Of a stretch of 64,000 bases of DNA, positions 29,201 to 44,200 are shown in pieces (the stretch's first letter is position 1; each line of letters opens with the position of its first letter). The position numbers were made by a program, and so were the translations under genes. Origin of the DNA: VYFG01 sp965204165 (GTDB lineage Bacteria; Pseudomonadota; Gammaproteobacteria; Arenicellales; Poriferihabitantaceae); assembly GCA_965204165.1 (NCBI GenBank), contig OZ241969.1, positions 2,046,001-2,110,000 of the forward strand, in the 5' to 3' direction. The notes beneath the pieces are model-generated. The model was not told the origin of the DNA, searched no databases, and saw nothing but the letters and a program-made list of their open reading frames with translations.

Positions 29201-32200
29201 GCGATCCGGTCCTGGCGGACGCGATCCTCGACCGGCTGGTGCACAATGCCTACCGGATCGGCCTCAAGGGCGAGTCCATGCGGAAGAAGAAATCCGAAGC
29301 CATGATGGCCGGATCCGGAGACCCGGAGTCCGGCCCGGAATGACACCGGCAACCCGAAACGGGATCGGCGGCCGCCGCACTACCGCGCTTCGCTTGCTCT
29401 CCGCAATGCCGCGCGACAAACAAGTTTGTCGCCCGTCATCACGGACCAGGGCTGTCTTGCAGGTAAAAAAAAGCAGGTCAATAAATGACCTTGAAAAGCG
29501 AAAGGCGGTGGCGCCGGTGATCGCCGGAAACTGGAAATGCGGGGGTGCGTGGCGTAAGATTCGTCACGCACCCGCGACCGGGCGAGAGGATCTGAGTCCT
29601 ACAGCCTGATGACCGTTGCGTCGCTTCGCTCCGATGAGAAGGTGCCCTGGATGAAATGGCAACTTTGCCGTGGAATGGGTGGCAACTTTCACTGTGGAAC
29701 AGGTGGCAACTTTCCGTGGAATAGCCAGGGACCGCGAGATCTGCAAAACCGGGTTCGCGGAACGGAACCAGGCATGGTGTTCGGTGCGCCTGGCGGCATA
29801 GACAATGGCAAAGAGGGCAAAGAAGAAGAACCGGATCGTGACGATCTGGAATACCGAAAGGGTCTCGATCAGGTGCTTGGTGATGGCGTCCTGGACGGCG
29901 AAGAAGAACGTCGAGATGATCAGGAGACCGATTCCGTTCAGGGTATTGTCCTGTGATTGCAAGGGCGGAATGCGGGGCGGATCAGAAGGAACGTTGCAGC
30001 CAGCTGCCCATGGCGTGGCGCTCCAGGGCCAGGTCCACCAGGCGGTCGATGAGCGCGGCGTAGGGGATGCCGCTGGCTTCCCACAGCTTGGGGTACATGC
30101 TGATGGGCGTGAAGCCGGGCAGGGTGTTGATTTCGTTCAGGTACACCTCCCGGGTCTCCCGGTGGACGAAAAAGTCCACCCGGGCAAGGCCGCTGCCGTC
30201 AATGGCGCGGAAGGCCTGCACGGACAGTTCCCGGACCCGTTCGGCCGCGTGATCCGGAATGTCCGCCGGGATCAGGGTGCGGGACCGGTCGTCGATGTAT
30301 TTCGTCTGGTAGTCGTAGAATTCGGCGCCGGGAATGATTTCCCCGACCACCGATGCCTCCGGCGACTGGTTGCCGAGGACCGCGCATTCCACCTCCTGGC
30401 AGTTCTCCATGGACTGTTCGATCACGACCTTGTTGTCGTACCGGAATGCGTCCCGGATGCAGGCGTCCAGCTCCCCGGGGTCATGGGCCTTGCCGACGCC
30501 GACGCTGGAGCCGAGGTTTGCCGGCTTCGCGAAGATCGGCAGGCCGAGGTCTTCCACGGCCCGCCGCATCGTCTCCGGCCCGTCATCGTCCCAGGTATTG
30601 CGGTGCAGCACCATCCAGGGCGCCTGGGGAATGCCGGCGGCCGCGAACACCTGCCTGGCCAGCGCCTTGTCCATGGCGAGGGCGGAAGCGGCCACGCCGC
30701 AGCCGACATAGGGAATTCCCGCCATTTCCAGCACGCCCTGGATGGTGCCGTCCTCGCCGAATGTGCCGTGGAGCACGGGAAAGATCACGTCGAGCTGCGG
30801 CGCCGGGTCCGGTCGCGGCGTTGACGGCGTCAGGTTGCCCTGATGGTGCAGGGCCATGGACACCAGGGCGCCCCCGGCGGATTCCTCCGCCCCATCAAGG
30901 GCCCTGACCTCCTTTTCGTGGGTCAGTCCCTCGAGTTCCGGTCCGGTATGCCAGTACCCCTGCTTGTCGATGCCGATGAGGACGATGTCGTAGCGGTCCC
31001 GGTCGATGGCGGCGAGGACCGAGCGGGCGGAAGTGACGGAAACCTCGTGTTCACAGGACCGGCCGCCGAACAGGAGACCGAGGGTGCGCTTGCTTGTCAT
31101 GGAAACAGTCTCGTCAGTGCAGGGGAAATGTAGCCGCTGGTGGTACCGGGGAAAAGGGGGAAAGCTGGCGGATCCATGGCGAACTGCCGGGCGGGCACCA
31201 TCCGCTTGCCGGTACCGGCTGTCCTGCGGATCCTCCGGCCCGGCTGCGGATCAGACAGCGAACTGCCGCATGGCGTAGGCGCAGAGCGCCAGCAGGCTGC
31301 CGATCCAGGGCAGGATGGCCACGATCAGCAGGATGTTCACCGTCAGCAACGTGCCCGCGCCGGCGGGAGCCGGGGTTTCGATGTCGGTTTCGGGGGCATC
31401 GAAATAGGCCAGCTTGATCACGCGCAGGTAGTAGAACGCCCCGACCACGGCAAACACCACCGCGACGGCCGCCACCCAGACCAGGCCGGCGTTCACCAGT
31501 GCCTGGATCACGGAAAACTTGGCGAAGAACCCCGCGGTGGGCGGCACGCCGGCCATGGAGAACATCAGGATCAGCAGCAGGAACGCGGTCCAGGGGCTGC
31601 GCCTGCTGAGCCCCCTCAGGTCATCCAGCTGGTCGGACTCGTGGTCCCGGTCGGCGAGATAGAGGATCACGCCGAACGCGGCCAGGCTCATGGCCGCATA
31701 GATGATCACGTAGAACAGGGCGGCGCTGTACCCGGCATCGGTGCCTGCCAGGATGCCGCACAGGAAAAAGCCCATGTGGGAGATGGTGGAATAGGCCAGC
31801 ATGCGCTTCAGGTTGCTCTGGGCGATGGCCACCACGTTGCCGGTGACAATGGACAAAAGGGCGATGATGATCAGCATCTGCTGCCACATGCCGTGCAGGT
31901 CCTCGAGTCCGCCGATCAGGAGCCGGGCGGTGATCGCGAACGCGGCGATCTTCGGCGCCGCGCCGACGAAGGCCGTGGTGGAGGTCGGCGCGCCCTGGTA
32001 GACGTCGGGAACCCACATGTGGAAGGGCACGGCGCCCAGCTTGAACGCCAGCGCCACGACGATGAACACCACTGCCAGCGCCACCACGACGTTGTCGCCG
32101 GCGGTGCCGGCCAGCGCGCCGCGGATGACGGAAAGCTCCAGCGATCCGGTCAGTCCGTACAGCAGGGACATGCCGTACAGCAGGATGCTGGACGCCAGGG

Positions 32201-35200
32201 CGCCCAGCACGAAATACTTCATCGCGGATTCCACCGCCAGCTTGTCGTCGCGGTAGAACGCGATCATCGCGTAGAGGCACAGGGACATCAGTTCAAGTCC
32301 CAGGTACAGCGTGAGCAGGTGATTGGCCGATGCCATCACCATCATGCCCAGGACCCCGAACAGCCCCAGGACATAGTATTCCGCACTGTCGAGGCCCCGG
32401 TCCTGGTTGTAGCGCCGGCTGTAGACGAACACCCCCGCGGTGACCAGGCAGATGGTGATCTTCAGCAGGTCCGACATGGGATCGTCGATGAACATGTTGT
32501 TGAACCCGGCGACCGGCCCGGTGCTGAAATGCATGGCGACATGGGCCGCGGCCAGGACCAGGGTCAGGATGGACAGCGAGTAGGCGAGCCGGATGCCCGT
32601 CTCCCGGCGCATGTACAGGGGCGCCACCAGGATCAGGCAGGCCATGAAGCCGACGATCATTTCCGGGGTGGCCAGGGCGGCCTTCAGGGTGTGGAGATTC
32701 ATGGCAGCTTGGAGACGGACACGTGTTGCAGCAGGTTGTCCACGGTGGCGTGCATCACGTCGAGTATCGGGTTCGGCCAGACCCCGACCCACAGGACCAG
32801 GCCGGTGAGCAGGGCAAGGAAGACGATCTCCCGGGCATTGACATCCTCAAGCGCCGCCACCGCCTCGCTGGTCACCTTGCCGTAGACCACCCGCTTCACC
32901 ATCCACAGGGTGTAGGCGGCGCCGAAGACCAGCGTCAGCGCGGCGATGACGGCGTACCACGGATTCACCTTGAAGGAGCCCATGATGACGAGAAACTCGC
33001 CGACGAAGCCCGAGGTGCCGGGCAGGCCGGCATTGGCCATCGCAAACAGGACGGTAAAGGAGGCGAATATGGGCATCGGCGTGGCGATGCCGCCGTAGGT
33101 TGCGATCTCCCGGGAGTGCAGGCGGTCATAGAGCACGCCGACGCAGAGGAACAGCGCCCCCGAGATGAATCCGTGGGAGATCATCTGCATCATCGCACCT
33201 TCCACCCCCTGGCTGTTGAACACGAACAGCCCGAGCGTGACGAATCCCATGTGGGAGATGGAGGAATAGGCGATCAGCTTCTTCATGTCGCCCTGCACCA
33301 GCGCCACCAGTGCGATGTACACCACCGCGATCAGCGAGAGCGTGATCATGAACCAGGTCAGCTCGTGGCTGGCATCCGGCGTGATGGGCAGGCTGAAGCG
33401 GAGGAACCCGTAGCCGCCCATCTTCAGCATGATCGCCGCCAGGATCACGGAACCACCGGTGGGCGCCTCGACGTGCGCGTCGGGCAGCCAGGTGTGCACC
33501 GGGAACATCGGCACCTTCACCGCGAAGGCGGCAAAGAACGCGAGGAAGATCAGGATCTGCGCCGTCAGTCCGAGTTTGAGTTCGTGATAGTCGAGGATGC
33601 TGAAGCTGCCGCCGCTTGTGTTGTACAGGTACAGGAAGGCCACCAGCATCAGCAGCGAACCGAGCAGGGTATAGAGGAAGAACTTGATGGTGGCGTAGAT
33701 CCGGTTGGGGCCGCCCCAGATGCCGATGATGAGGAACATCGGAATCAGCATCGCCTCCCAGAGCACGTAGAACAATACGGCGTCCAGGGCGGAAAACACC
33801 CCGATCATGATGCCTTCCATGATCATGAACGCGGCCATGTACTGCGCCACGCGCTCCCGGATCACCTCCCAGCCGGCAATCACCACGATGACCGTGAGGG
33901 CCGTGGTCAGCAGGATCAGCGGCATGGAAATGCCGTCCACGCCCAGCGCATAGTGCACGTTGAAGGTTTCGATCCAGGTGCCGTGCTCGACGAACTGCAT
34001 CGCGGCGGTGCCCTTGTCGAACCCCGCCCAGAGCGAGAGGCTGAGGATGAATACCGCCACGGAGAAGCCGAGGGCCAGCTTGCGGGCGACCGGCGCGCGT
34101 TCGTCACCCCCGGTGCAGAGGATCAGGATTCCCGCCAGGATCGGCAGCCAGATCAGGATGCTGAGCAGGTTACTGTGCATGTAGGCAGGAGGGGAGATTC
34201 ATGGATTGTCGTGGTCGGTCCCGGCGTCAGCGTGCCCAGACAAAGAATGTCACCAGGAAGAACAGCCCGATGATCATGGCGAACGCGTAGTGGAAGGTCT
34301 TGCCGGTCTGGCTCTCGCGCATCATGCCGGAGAAAAGGCGCACGGTCCGGGCGGAGCCGTTGACGATGATCCCGTCGATGAGGCCCGCATCGGCCCTCCG
34401 GTACAGGAACCTGCCGAAGGCCACGCAGGTGTCGGCGAACAGCCTCTGGTACAGGGTGTCGAATCCGTACTTGTTCTCGAGCGTGCGGGTCACGGGCGCC
34501 AGGGCGGAGGCGATCCGACCCGGAAGCGCGGTGTTCCTGCAATAGCAGTACCAGGCGGACACGATGCCGGCCACGGCCAGCCAGAACGGCCAGACCGTCA
34601 CGCCGTGAAGGACCGAGGCGATGGCCGGGTTCACCCCGGATACGGAGTAGGCATCGTGCAGCGCCCCCACGGTGTCGTGTTCGGGCAGCACGAAGATGGA
34701 ATCGCCGAAATGGCTGCCGTCGAGTACCGGCCCGAAGAACAGGAATCCCGTGATCACGGAAAAGACCGCCAGGGCGATCAGCGGCCATGTGACCACCCGG
34801 GGGGACTCGGCCAGATGGTTCCGGACATGCTCGTCCGCCCGGCTGTTGCCGTGGAAGGTCATGAACAGTAGGCGGAAGGAGTAGAACGCGGTGACGAACA
34901 CCCCGAGGAGGACCGCCATGTGGGCGTAACCGGCGCCGAAGATCTGGCTGTGATGCGCCGCCTCGATGATGGCGTCCTTGGAGAAGAAGCCCGCGAACGG
35001 CGGAATGCCGGCAAGAGCCAGGGAGCCGATCGCGCAGGTGATGTAGGTCACCGGCATGATCGCCCGCAGCCCGCCCATCCTGCGCATGTCCTGCTCGTGG
35101 TGCATGGCGATGATGACGGAGCCGGCGGCCAGGAACAGGAGCGCCTTGAAGAACGCGTGGGTGCCCAGGTGAAAGATGGCCACCTCGTAGGCGGAAGCCC

Positions 35201-38200
35201 CCAGGGCAACGGTCATGTAGCCGAGCTGGGACAGGGTGGAATAGGCCACCACGCGCTTGATGTCGTTCTGCACCAGGCCGATCAGCGCCATGAAGATGGC
35301 CGTGGTGGCGCCGATGATGATCACCGCGGACAGGGCGGTTTCCGACAGCTCGAACAGCGGGGACATCCGCGCCACCAGGAAGATGCCCGCCGTTACCATG
35401 GTGGCGGCGTGGATCAGCGCGGAGATGGGTGTCGGGCCCTCCATGGAATCCGGCAGCCAGACATGCAGCGGCACCTGGGCGGATTTGCCCATCGCGCCCA
35501 GGAACAGCAGCAGGCAGATCACCGTGATCCACTTCCATTCGCCGAACGGGCCGGTCAGGGTTTGGTCACTGACGCCTTCGGCGGCGGCGAACACGGTGGC
35601 GTAGTCCAGGGAATTGAACAGGTACAGCACCGCGGCCAGGCCGAGCAGGAAGCCGAAATCGCCCACGCGGTTGACCAGGAACGCCTTCATGTTGGCGAAG
35701 ATCGCGGTGTCCCGTTCGAACCAGAATCCGATCAGCAGGTAGGAAACCAGGCCCACCGCCTCCCAGCCGAAGAACAGCTGCAGGAAGTTGTTGGACATCA
35801 CCAGCATCAGCATGGCGAAGGTGAACAGCGAGATGTAGCTGAAGAACCGCTGGTATCCCGGGTCGTCGTGCATGTACCCGATGGTGTAGATGTGCACCAT
35901 CAGGGAGATGAAGGTGACCACCACCATCATGGTCGCGGACAGTTCATCGATGAGGAAGCCGATCTGCATCTTCACGCCGCCGCTGACGGCCCAGTCGTAG
36001 ACGGCGCCGTTGAACAGGTTCCCGGCGCGGACGTCGAGATAGACCACCAGGGAAAGCACGAAGGCGATGGCGACGGCCCCGATGGTGACGGAGTGGGCGC
36101 CGGCCCGGCCGATCCGCCGGCCGGCGAGACCGGCGATGACGGCCGCCAGCAGGCAGACCAGGGGAATGGCGAGATAGACGCTCTTCATGGGGGTGTGATC
36201 AGCCTTTCAGGGAGTCCAGTTCTTCGACATTGATGGTGCGCCGGCTCCGGAACAGCACGATCAGGATGGCCAGGCCGATGGCCGCTTCCGCCGCGGCCAC
36301 GGTGAGGATGAAGAACACGAACACCTGTCCCGCCGTGTCGCCGAGATAGTGGGAGAAGGCGACGAAATTCATGTTCACCGCCAGCAGCAGGAGTTCGATG
36401 GACATCAGCAGGATGACCACGTTCTTGCGGTTCAGGAAGATGCCGACCACGCTGATGCCGAACAGGATCGCCCCGAGCACGAGATAGTGGGAAAGCGGGA
36501 TCATTCCTCACCTCCGGCGGCAGGTCCCCCGGCCGGTGTATCCCGCCGGGGGGCGGATTTCATCCGCACGATGCGCAGCCGGTCCTCCCGCCGGACCCTG
36601 ATCTGCCGGGTGGGGTTGATGTACTTGCTGTCCGGACGCTTGCGCATGGTCAGCGCAATGGCGGCGACAATGGCCACCAGCAGGATGATCGCGGCGATCT
36701 CGAACGGGTAGACGTACTGGGTATAGAGCAGCCGGCCGAGTTCCTTGGAGTTGCTGTAATCCGCGGGGTGGGCCGCCGGGGCCGCGTAATCCTCCGCGCC
36801 GAAGCCGCTGACCATGACGAGGGCGATCTCCAGGATCAGCAGCAGCGCGATGACGCTGCCCACCGGCAGGTAGCGGGCGAAGCCCGAGCGCAGCACCGCG
36901 AGATCGATGTCGAGCATCATGATGACGAACAGGAACAGCACCATGACCGCGCCGACGTACACCAGGACCAGGACGATGGCCAGGAACTCCGCCTCCAGGG
37001 TGATCCAGATGCAGGCCGCGCTGAAGAACGCCAGCACCAGGAAGAGCGCGGACTTGACCGGGTTGCGGATGGTCACCACCATGCCGGCGGCGAACACCAG
37101 GATCGCGGCGAACAGATAGAAGCAGAGCTGAACGAATGTCATCGGAAGGGGCGTCGTCTACCGGTAGGGCGCGTCCTGCTGGCGGGCCTCGGCGATCTCC
37201 TGCTCGTAGCGGTCGCCCACCTCCAGGAGCTGCTCCTTGTTGATCAGCCGCTCGCCGTTGAGCTCCATGTGGAATTCGTGGATGTCGGTCAGCACGATGG
37301 AGTCCACCGGGCAGGCCTCCTCGCAGAACCCGCAGTAGATGCACTTGAACAGGTCGATGTCGTAGCGCGTGGTGCGGCGCTGGCCGTCCTCCCGCTCCTC
37401 GGAATCGATGGTGATGGCGAGGGCGGGACAGACCGCCTCGCAGAGCTTGCAGGCAATGCAGCGCTCCTCGCCGTTGGGATAGCGGCGCAGGGCGTGGAGC
37501 CCGCGGAACCGGGGGGATTTCGGGGTCTTCTCCTCCGGGTACATCAGCGTGATCTTGCGGTTGAACAGGCGGCGGCCGGTGACCCTGAGGCCCCGGCGCA
37601 GCTCCATCAGGGAAAAGGTCTTGTAGAGATACTTGAAGTCGATGCCCATGATCAGTCTCCTAGCTGAAGAAGCCCGCGAACGGCGTGTAGAACTTGCCGA
37701 TGCCCACCACGAATATCCAGACCAGCGTCACGGGAATCAGGACTTTCCATCCCAGGCGCATGATCTGGTCGTAACGGTAGCGGGGAAAGGTCGCGCGGAA
37801 CCAGAGGAACAGGAACGCCACCAGGGAGGTCTTGAGCCCGAACCACATCAGTCCCGGGACCCAGTTGAACGGCGCGACGTCCACGGGGGGCAGCCAGCCG
37901 CCGAGGAACATGACCACGGTGAGCGCCGCGATCAGGATCATGTTGGCGTATTCCGCAAGGAAGAACACCGCGAAGGTCATGCCGGAGTATTCCACGTGGA
38001 AGCCGGCGACGATCTCGGATTCCCCCTCAGCGACGTCGAACGGCGCCCGGTTGGTTTCCGCGACCCCGGAGATGAAATACACGATGAACAGCGGGAACAG
38101 CGGCAGCCAGTACCAGCTGAGGAAACTGCCCTCCTGGCCGAGAACGATTTCCCGGAGATTCAGGCTGCCGGCCACCATCAGCACGCCCACCAGGGCAAAG

Positions 38201-41200
38201 CCCATGGCAATCTCGTAGGCGACGATCTGGGCGGCGGACCGCATGGCGCCGAGGAAGGCGTATTTCGAATTGGACGCCCAGCCGGCGACGATCACGCCGT
38301 AGACGCCCATGGAGGTCAGCGCCAGCACGTAGAGCAGGCTGGCGTCGATATCCGCCAGCACCAGGTGGTCGGTGAACGGCATCACCGCCCAGGCCGCCAG
38401 CGCCGGCCCCAGCGAGAGCGCCGGGGCGAACAGGAAGAGGTGCCGGTTGGCGCGGTCCGGGACGATGATTTCCTTCACCAGGAGCTTGAAGGCATCCGCG
38501 ATGGGCTGCAGCCAGCCCCTGGGTCCGACCCGGTTGGGCCCCACCCGAAGCTGCATGTAGCCGATCAGCTTGCGTTCGGCGAAGGTGAAATAGGCCACGC
38601 ACAGCATCAGCGGCACCAGGATGGCCACGATCTTGAACATGACCCAGACGAAGATTTGCAGGGGCTCGGGCAGCCACCCGGTCAGGTAGAACACGAGGTC
38701 CCGGATCATTCCCGGTCCCCGGCTTCGATGCGGAACTCGCCGCTCAGCCCGATCTCCCCCGTATCCGGGAAACCCGCGGGGATGTAGAGGCAGCCCCTGG
38801 CGATGCGGTCATCGGCCACCGCCGGCAACGGCACCATGCCGTCGGCGCTCCGCACGATCGCGCCTTGGCCGTCCGCCAGGGAAAGGTCGGACAGCGTGGC
38901 CGGATGCAGGCGCGCGGCGGGGGGCGGGTTGTCCACGGTCCGCTGCAGTGCGGCGGCCCGCCTGAGCGTGGGCTCGCCGCGGTACATCGGCATGTCGGCA
39001 ATGCGCTCGAGCCCGGGGGCGACTGCCCGGCCCGGCCGCGTGAAGCGGGTATCAAGGCAACGCGCCGAAGGCGTGAGATCCCCCGGGAGCACTTCGGCCT
39101 GGACGTCCTCGATGGAAATCTGGTCGAAGCCGTCCGCCTTGAGGAAATTGCCGAGGACCCGCAGGATTTTCCAGGCCGGACGGGATTCGCCCATGGGCTT
39201 TGCGGCCACGCTGGCCCGCTGCACGCGGCCTTCGCAGTTGACGAAGGTCCCGGCGGACTCGGTGAACGCGGCCATGGGCAGGAGCACGTCGGCATATTCC
39301 AGCGCGGCATCGCTCCTGAAGGCGCTGATCTGCACCACGAACTCGGCGTTGTCCATGGCGCGGCGGGCGGCGGCGCCGTCCAGGGCGTCGAGCTCGGGCT
39401 CCGTGCCGAGCAGGATGAATCCGCGGCAGCCCGGCTGCAGCATTTCGGCGGCGTTTTTGCCCGGGGTCTCCAACGGTTCGCCGTTGGCGCCGCGGTGCGG
39501 GATACAGCCGCCGATCCAGGCAGCGGCGCTGTTGGCGGGCGCCAGGAGGCCCATCCTGGCGCCGGCGGTGTCGGCGATCCACTGGGCGATCGCCCGCAGC
39601 CCGGCGGCATCCGCATGCTGCAGCGCATTGGCGCCGAGGATGACCACGCCGGCATCGCCGGCCTCACAGAGGGCCCTGGCGGTATCGTTCATCACGCCGG
39701 TGTCCGCCATCGCGCTGATTTCTTCGGGCAGGGCGACGCCCTTTTGCTCGGCCACCGCGCGGGCAATGCCGCAAAGCGCGCCCGCGAACCCGGACGGGGC
39801 CACCGTGAGGCAGTCCGCCAGGTCGTAGTTCTGGGGGTAGTCGATGACGTTCACCGCGCCTACCCGGGCGCCGTGACCGGTCACCGCCCGTCTCAGGCGC
39901 ACCGACAGGAGGGGCTGCTCCTTGCGCAGGTTCGAGCCCACCAGCAATGCCGCCTTGATCGTGTCCAGCCCGGCGATGGGCAGCTCCAGGGCAGGGAAGG
40001 CCGGCAGGATGTCGTCGTCGCTGAAGTCCTGCTGCTGCAGGCGGTGATCCACGTTGTCGCTGCCGAGCTGCCGCAGCAGTTTCTGCAGCAGGTATGCCTC
40101 TTCCAGGGTGCCGGACGGGGAGGCGAGCGCGCCGAGGTCGCTTGGGCTGCCGGATTCGATCACGCTGTTCAGTCCCGCTGCCGCATGCTCCAGTGCGGTC
40201 TGCCAGGGCACTTCCTTCCAGCCGCCGCCGTCCCGGATCATGGGACGGAGCAGGCGTTCGTCGCAGTTCACCGCCTCGTAGCTGTAGCGGTCCCGGTCGG
40301 CGAGCCAGCATTCGTTGACCGCCTCGTTGTCAAGCGGCAGGACACGTTCCACGACCCCGCGCAGGGTCTGCACCAGGGTATTGGTACCGACGCAGTCGTG
40401 GGGGCTGATTCCCGGGTAGTCCAACAGTTCCCAGGAGCGCGCGGCGAAACGGTAGGGCTTCGAGGTCAGCGCCCCGACCGGGCAAAGGTCGATGATGTTG
40501 CCGGAGACCTCGGAATCGACGGAGCGGCCGAGGAAGGTGCCGATGCGGGTGAATTCCCCGCGCCCCGGGGCGCCCATTTCCATCACCCCCGCCACTTCCT
40601 CGCCGAACCGCACGCAGCGGGTACAGTGGATGCAGCGGGTCATTTCGGTGGAGATGAGGGGGCCGATATCCGGGTTCGGCACCACGCGCTTGGTTTCCTG
40701 GTAGCGCGAATCGTCCTTGCCGTAGCCCATGGCCTGGTCCTGCAGCGGGCATTCCCCGCCCTGGTCGCAGACCGGGCAGTCCAGGGGGTGGTTGATGAGG
40801 AGGAATTCCATGGTGCCCTTCTGGGCCTCCCGCGCCACCTCGCTGCGGGTGTGCACCTTCATCCCGTCCATGACCGGCGTGGCGCAGGCGGGCAACGGCT
40901 TGGGCGCCTTTTCCACCTCCACCAGGCACATCCGGCAGTTGGCGGCGATGGACAGTTTCTCGTGGTAGCAGAAGCGGGGAATGTAGATGCCGGCGGCGTC
41001 GGTGGCTTCGATCACCATCTTGCCATCCTCCACCTCGATGGTTCTGCCGTCTACTTCAATGGTTGCCATGGGGTGTGACAGGTAAATGTCGTATTGGTCT
41101 GGCCGTCGGTGGTCCCATCAGGCGGCCCGGGAGCCGGCATCGCGGATCTTGGCCTCGAACTCGTGGCGGTAGTGCCTGAGGAAGCTCTGCACCGGCCAGG

Positions 41201-44200
41201 CGGCGGCATCGCCCAGGGCGCAGATGGTCCGTCCCTCGATGCGGTTGGCCACGTCCAGCAGAGTGTCGAGATCCTCCATGGTGCCGCGGCCGCGATTAAT
41301 CCGGTGGAGGATGCGGTACAGCCAGCCGGTTCCCTCGCGGCAGGGCGTGCATTGCCCGCAGGATTCCTCGTGGTAGAAATACGCAAGCCGCTCCAGCACC
41401 TGCACCATGTCCGTGGTCTCGTCCATGATGATGACGGAACCCGCCCCGACCGCGGAGCCGGCATCCCTGAGCGCGTCGTAGTCCATGGTGCATTCCATGA
41501 TGATTTCGGCCGGAAGCACCGGCACCGAGGAGCCCCCGGGAATCACTGCCTTCAGCTTGCGGTTCTTCCATACGCCGCCCGCCATCGCCAGGAGATCCCT
41601 GAAGGGGATTCCCATCGGGACCTCGAAATTGCCCGGTTCCTCCACGTGGCCGGTGACCGAGAAGATCTTGGTGCCGCCCGAGTTCGGCACGCCGATGCCG
41701 CTGAACCATTCCCCGTCCATCCAGTTTCCGTCGGCGCGCAGGATGGCGGGCACCGAGGCCAGGGACTCGGTATTGTTGATCGTGGACGGCCGGCCGTACA
41801 GGCCGAAGGCCGCGGGGAACGGGGGCTTGTACCGGGGCTGGCCCTTCTTCCCTTCCAGGGCTTCCATGAGGGCGGTTTCCTCGCCGCAGATATAGGCGCC
41901 GGCGCCGAGGTGGTTGTGCATGTCGAAAGCGAAGCCGCTGCCGAGAATGTCGTCCCCCAGCAAGCCGGCCTCGCGGGCTTCCCGGATCGCGGCCTCGACC
42001 TGCAGATAGGGTTCCCAGAATTCCCCCCGGATGAAGTTGTAGCCCACGCTGGCGCCCATGACATAGCCGGCGATGGCCATGCCCTCGATCAGGGCATGGG
42101 GGTTGTAGCGCAGGATGTCCCGATCCTTGCAGGTGCCGGGCTCGCCCTCGTCGGAATTGCACAGGATGTATTTCTGGCCCGGGGAATTGCGGGGCATGAA
42201 GCTCCACTTGATCCCCGGGGGGAAGCCGGCGCCGCCGCGTCCCCGGAGGTTGGAGGTCTTCAGGCAGTCGATGATCGCCGCGGGATCGGTCCGCTCCCCG
42301 AGCACCCGCTCGAGCGCGCTGTAGCCGCCCCAGCTCCGGTAGGCCTCCAGGGTCCAGGGGGTGGCCACATCCTCCGGGGGATAGCACACGCCTCCCCGGA
42401 TCTTCATGGTGTTGTACTCGAACATGGACACGCTCAGTACCTCGCCAGGATCTCGTCGACCCGTTCCGGGGTCAGGTTCTCGTGGTATTCCTTGTTGACC
42501 TGCATCATCGGCGCGCCGGCGCAGGCGCAGAGGCATTCCACCTCCTGCAGGGTGAAGCGGTCATCCCCGGTGGTCTGCCCCATCCGGATCCCCAGCTTCT
42601 GCTCGATGTGCCGCTGGATCTCGTCGCAGCCCCTGAGCATGCAGGAAATGTTGGTGCAGAGGCGAATCACGTTCCTTCCCACCGGCTTCAGGTGGTACAT
42701 GGAATAGAACGTGGCGACCTCGTAGGCCCGTACCGGCGGGACGCCGATCACGCCGGCGACGTGCTCGATCATCCCGTCCCACAGCCAGCCGTGCTCGTCC
42801 TGGGCGATCCGCAGGGCCGCCAGCAGGGCGGACTGGCGCCGGTCCGGGGGGTACTTGGCGCATTCCTGCTCGATTTCGTCCAGTGCGGCCTGGCTGAGGA
42901 CAGGCGTTTCCGGGGCGTTCTCCATGGCGGTGTCGTTCATCAGCGGTCGATCTCCCCGAACACGATGTCCTGGGTGCCGATGATGGCCACCATGTCCGCG
43001 AGCATGTGGCCGCGGGACATTTCATCCAGGGCGGCAAGATGGGCGAATCCCGGGGCGCGGATCTTGACCCGGAACGGCTTGTTGGCGCCGTCGGACACCA
43101 GGTAGATCCCGAACTCCCCCTTGGGATGCTCGATGGCTGCATAGGTTTCACCCTCCGGCACGCAGTAGCCCTCGGTGAAGAGCTTGAAATGGTGGATCAG
43201 GGATTCCATGTCCCCCTTCATCTGCTCCCGGGAAGGCGGCGCCAGCTTGTGGTCGTCGATCATGACCGGGCCGGGGTTCTCGCGGAGCCAGTCGATGCAC
43301 TGCCGGATGATCCGGTTGGCCTGCCGCATCTCCTCCACCCGTACCAGGTACCGGTCGTAGCTGTCCCCGTTGGTGCCCACGGGGATGTCGAAGTCAACGC
43401 GGTCGTACGCCTCGTAGGGGCGGGTTTTGCGAAGGTCCCATTCCACCCCGGAGCCGCGCAGCATGGGGCCGGTGAACCCCAGTGCCTTGGCCCGCTCGGG
43501 GCTCACGACGCCGATATCCACCGTGCGCTGCTTCCAGATCCGGTTGTCGGACAGCAGGGTTTCGTATTCGTCCACGTACCCGGGGAAGCGTTCGGTGAAG
43601 GCTTCGATGAAGTCCAGCAGGGAACCTTCACGGTCGGCGTTGCGCTGCTTCATCCGGGCGTCGTTGAAACGCTCGCTCCTTGCGTACTGCGGCATCCGGT
43701 CGGGCAGGTCCCGGTATACGCCGCCGGGGCGGTAGTAGGTGGCGTGCATGCGCGCGCCGCTGACCGCCTCGTAACAGTCCATGAGATCCTCGCGCTCCCG
43801 GAATGCGTACAGGAACACGGTCATGGCGCCGATGTCCAGGGCGTGGGCGCCGAGCCACATGCAGTGGTTCAGGATCCGGGTGATCTCGTCGAACAGGACC
43901 CGGATGTACTGGGCGCGAATGGGCGGCGTGACGCCGAGGAGCTGTTCGATCGCCATCACGTAGGCGTGCTCGTTGCACATCATGGACACGTAGTCGAGAC
44001 GGTCCATGTATCCGATGCTCTGGTTGTACGGCTTGGATTCCGCGAGTTTCTCCGTGCCCCGGTGCAGCAGGCCGATGTGCGGGTCGCAGCGCTCGATGAC
44101 CTCCCCGTCCATTTCCATGATGATGCGCAGCACGCCGTGGGCCGCGGGGTGCTGGGGCCCGAAGTTCATGGTGTAGTTCCGGATCTCGGCCATCAGGCGT

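Larger units (their letters stand above)
24804..29723 (+). mobile_element. IS21-family insertion sequence carrying a nested group II intron
   Basis: The element has istA and istB in the usual order on the plus strand and multiple short terminal repeats. On both ends the unit GTGGCAACTTTNNCGTGGAAT is repeated about three times, in inverted orientation. The inner flanks (CTCCGATG, then GGT...CC...GTGAAA...GGCAACTTT) also match as inverted repeats. The outermost shared bases are TATTCCACGG on the left and CCGTGGAATA on the right. Without the roughly 2.0-kb intron at 24883-26888 the element would be about 2.9 kb. No matching target duplication is visible, and different genes are broken on each side. 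Confidence 0.85.
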